Positions 63,596 to 64,000 of a DNA stretch of 64,000 nt are shown piece by piece (positions within the stretch are counted from its first letter, which is position 1; each line of letters begins with the position of its first letter). Below the pieces are notes generated by a model. The model searched no databases, was not told the origin of the DNA, and worked only from the letters and a program-made list of their open reading frames with translations. Origin of the DNA: Algoriphagus sp. A40 (lineage in GTDB: Bacteria; Bacteroidota; Bacteroidia; Cytophagales; Cyclobacteriaceae); NCBI RefSeq assembly GCF_002002735.1, contig NZ_MUNY01000049.1:62001-126000 (forward strand), written 5' to 3'. The translations under genes and the position numbers were made by a program.

Positions 63596-64000
63596 TTAAC
63601 CTGCTGAAGCACCGATTTTATCGATATGCGCTTCCTTGATCTTCCTTCGGAGGATTTTACCCACATTGGATTTTGGAAGTTCCTCTGTGAAAAAAACTTC
63701 TTTGGGCACTTTATAGTTGGTCAGTGATTCTTTGCAATGCTGGATTACTTTTTCAGAAGTCAGATTTCCTTCTTTTTTGACCACATAGGCGACCACTTTT
63801 TCGGTGGATTTGACATCCGGCATGCCGATCACACCAACTTCAATCACTCCCGGACAGGAAGCGATCACGTCCTCCACTTCATTTGGATAAACATTGAAGC
63901 CGGATACCAGGATCATTTCCTTCTTTCGGTCAACGATTTTCACAAATCCATCTTCATCCATTACTCCAATGTCTCCGGATTTAAACCAGTCTCCATGCAT
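63596..64000 (-). CDS. Long-chain acyl-CoA ligase, C-terminal part (window end)
   Basis: Adenylate-forming (ANL) enzyme cut by the window edge, with 134 residues visible from the C-terminus. Seen are WFKSGDIGVMDEDGFVKIVD (the A7/A8 region), RKKEMILVSGFNVYPNEVED (A8 hinge), and the A10 motif PKSNVGKILRRKIKE with the catalytic Lys. This pattern matches fatty-acid--CoA ligases (FadD-type), which activate fatty acids with ATP and CoA. The N-terminal adenylation part lies outside. Confidence 0.9.
   Translation of the reverse strand: MHGDWFKSGDIGVMDEDGFVKIVDRKKEMILVSGFNVYPNEVEDVIASCPGVIEVGVIGMPDVKSTEKVVAYVVKKEGNLTSEKVIQHCKESLTNYKVPKEVFFTEELPKSNVGKILRRKIKEAHIDKIGASAG

Noticed and set aside
1..64000. 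CRISPR array, insertion sequence, prophage or integrase
   Set aside because: I looked for direct repeats with constant spacers and for transposase or integrase motifs on both strands and found none.

Overview
The window looks like a chromosomal segment from a Bacteroidota bacterium of the order Cytophagales, most like Algoriphagus or another Cyclobacteriaceae. The evidence is a type IX secretion C-terminal sorting domain, SusC-free lipoproteins with FSC/SSC lipoboxes, TAnnTTTG-type -7 promoter elements, AT-rich leaders without Shine-Dalgarno sequences, and many families largely confined to this phylum (DUF5723, DUF6134, DUF4920, DUF1573, TlpA with an N-terminal DUF4369-like domain, a SerB-SerA fusion). 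Genus-level placement is inference. I see no insertion sequence, prophage, integrase, CRISPR array or rRNA. Most of the window is dense and ordinary-looking.

Layout. 1-2.2 kb: tryptophan 2,3-dioxygenase (cut at its C-terminus by the window edge) divergent from glutaryl-CoA dehydrogenase, the first and a late step of one catabolic route. 2.4-9.4 kb: an AT-rich orphan ORF, a secreted nucleoside-hydrolase-like protein, a 1418-residue secreted beta-helix/Ig-like protein with a sorting tail, and a DUF1573 protein. 9.4-16.4 kb: trpS, a PIG-L deacetylase coupled to a large HEAT/cytochrome lipoprotein, two identical tRNA-Glu genes, and gap. 16.4-21.9 kb: a seven-gene, mostly overlapping arsenosugar-type operon (peroxidase-like, arsS, two glycosyltransferase-like genes, arsM, DUF6134, VOC). 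22-28.7 kb: 1-Cys peroxiredoxin, then a hexuronate module (kdgK-eda, uxaA, uxaB) that converts tagaturonate through altronate, KDG and KDPG to pyruvate and glyceraldehyde-3-phosphate.

28.7-33.9 kb: a TetR-ABC-HlyD-TolC efflux operon whose ABC ATPase is degenerate in most catalytic motifs; a perfect palindrome upstream is the likely TetR operator. 33.9-37.7 kb: small conserved proteins and a phosphoserine-phosphatase-like/SerA fusion. 37.8-41.1 kb: dTDP-glucose dehydratase, a nucleotide-sugar epimerase and a GT4 glycosyltransferase (surface polysaccharide). 41.2-49.1 kb: an XRE regulator with two paralogous membrane proteins, proC, a candidate small RNA, a TlpA-like thioredoxin lipoprotein, gatB and alaS. 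49.4-64 kb: a D-threonine-aldolase-like enzyme, small proteins, DUF5723, diacylglycerol kinase, a second HEAT/cytochrome lipoprotein with a monoheme cytochrome, a cyclophilin, a CNNM/CorC transporter, a MATE transporter, and the C-terminal part of an acyl-CoA ligase.

The most distinctive features that ordinary annotation would miss are: (i) short intergenic arrays with a strict 7-bp (sometimes 8-bp) period but different unit sequences at about ten sites; (ii) a candidate promoter-to-terminator small RNA near 43.56-43.65 kb; (iii) the perfect operator palindrome in front of the efflux operon and its degenerate ATPase; and (iv) two extra genes (DUF6134, double VOC) locked by overlaps into the arsenosugar operon.
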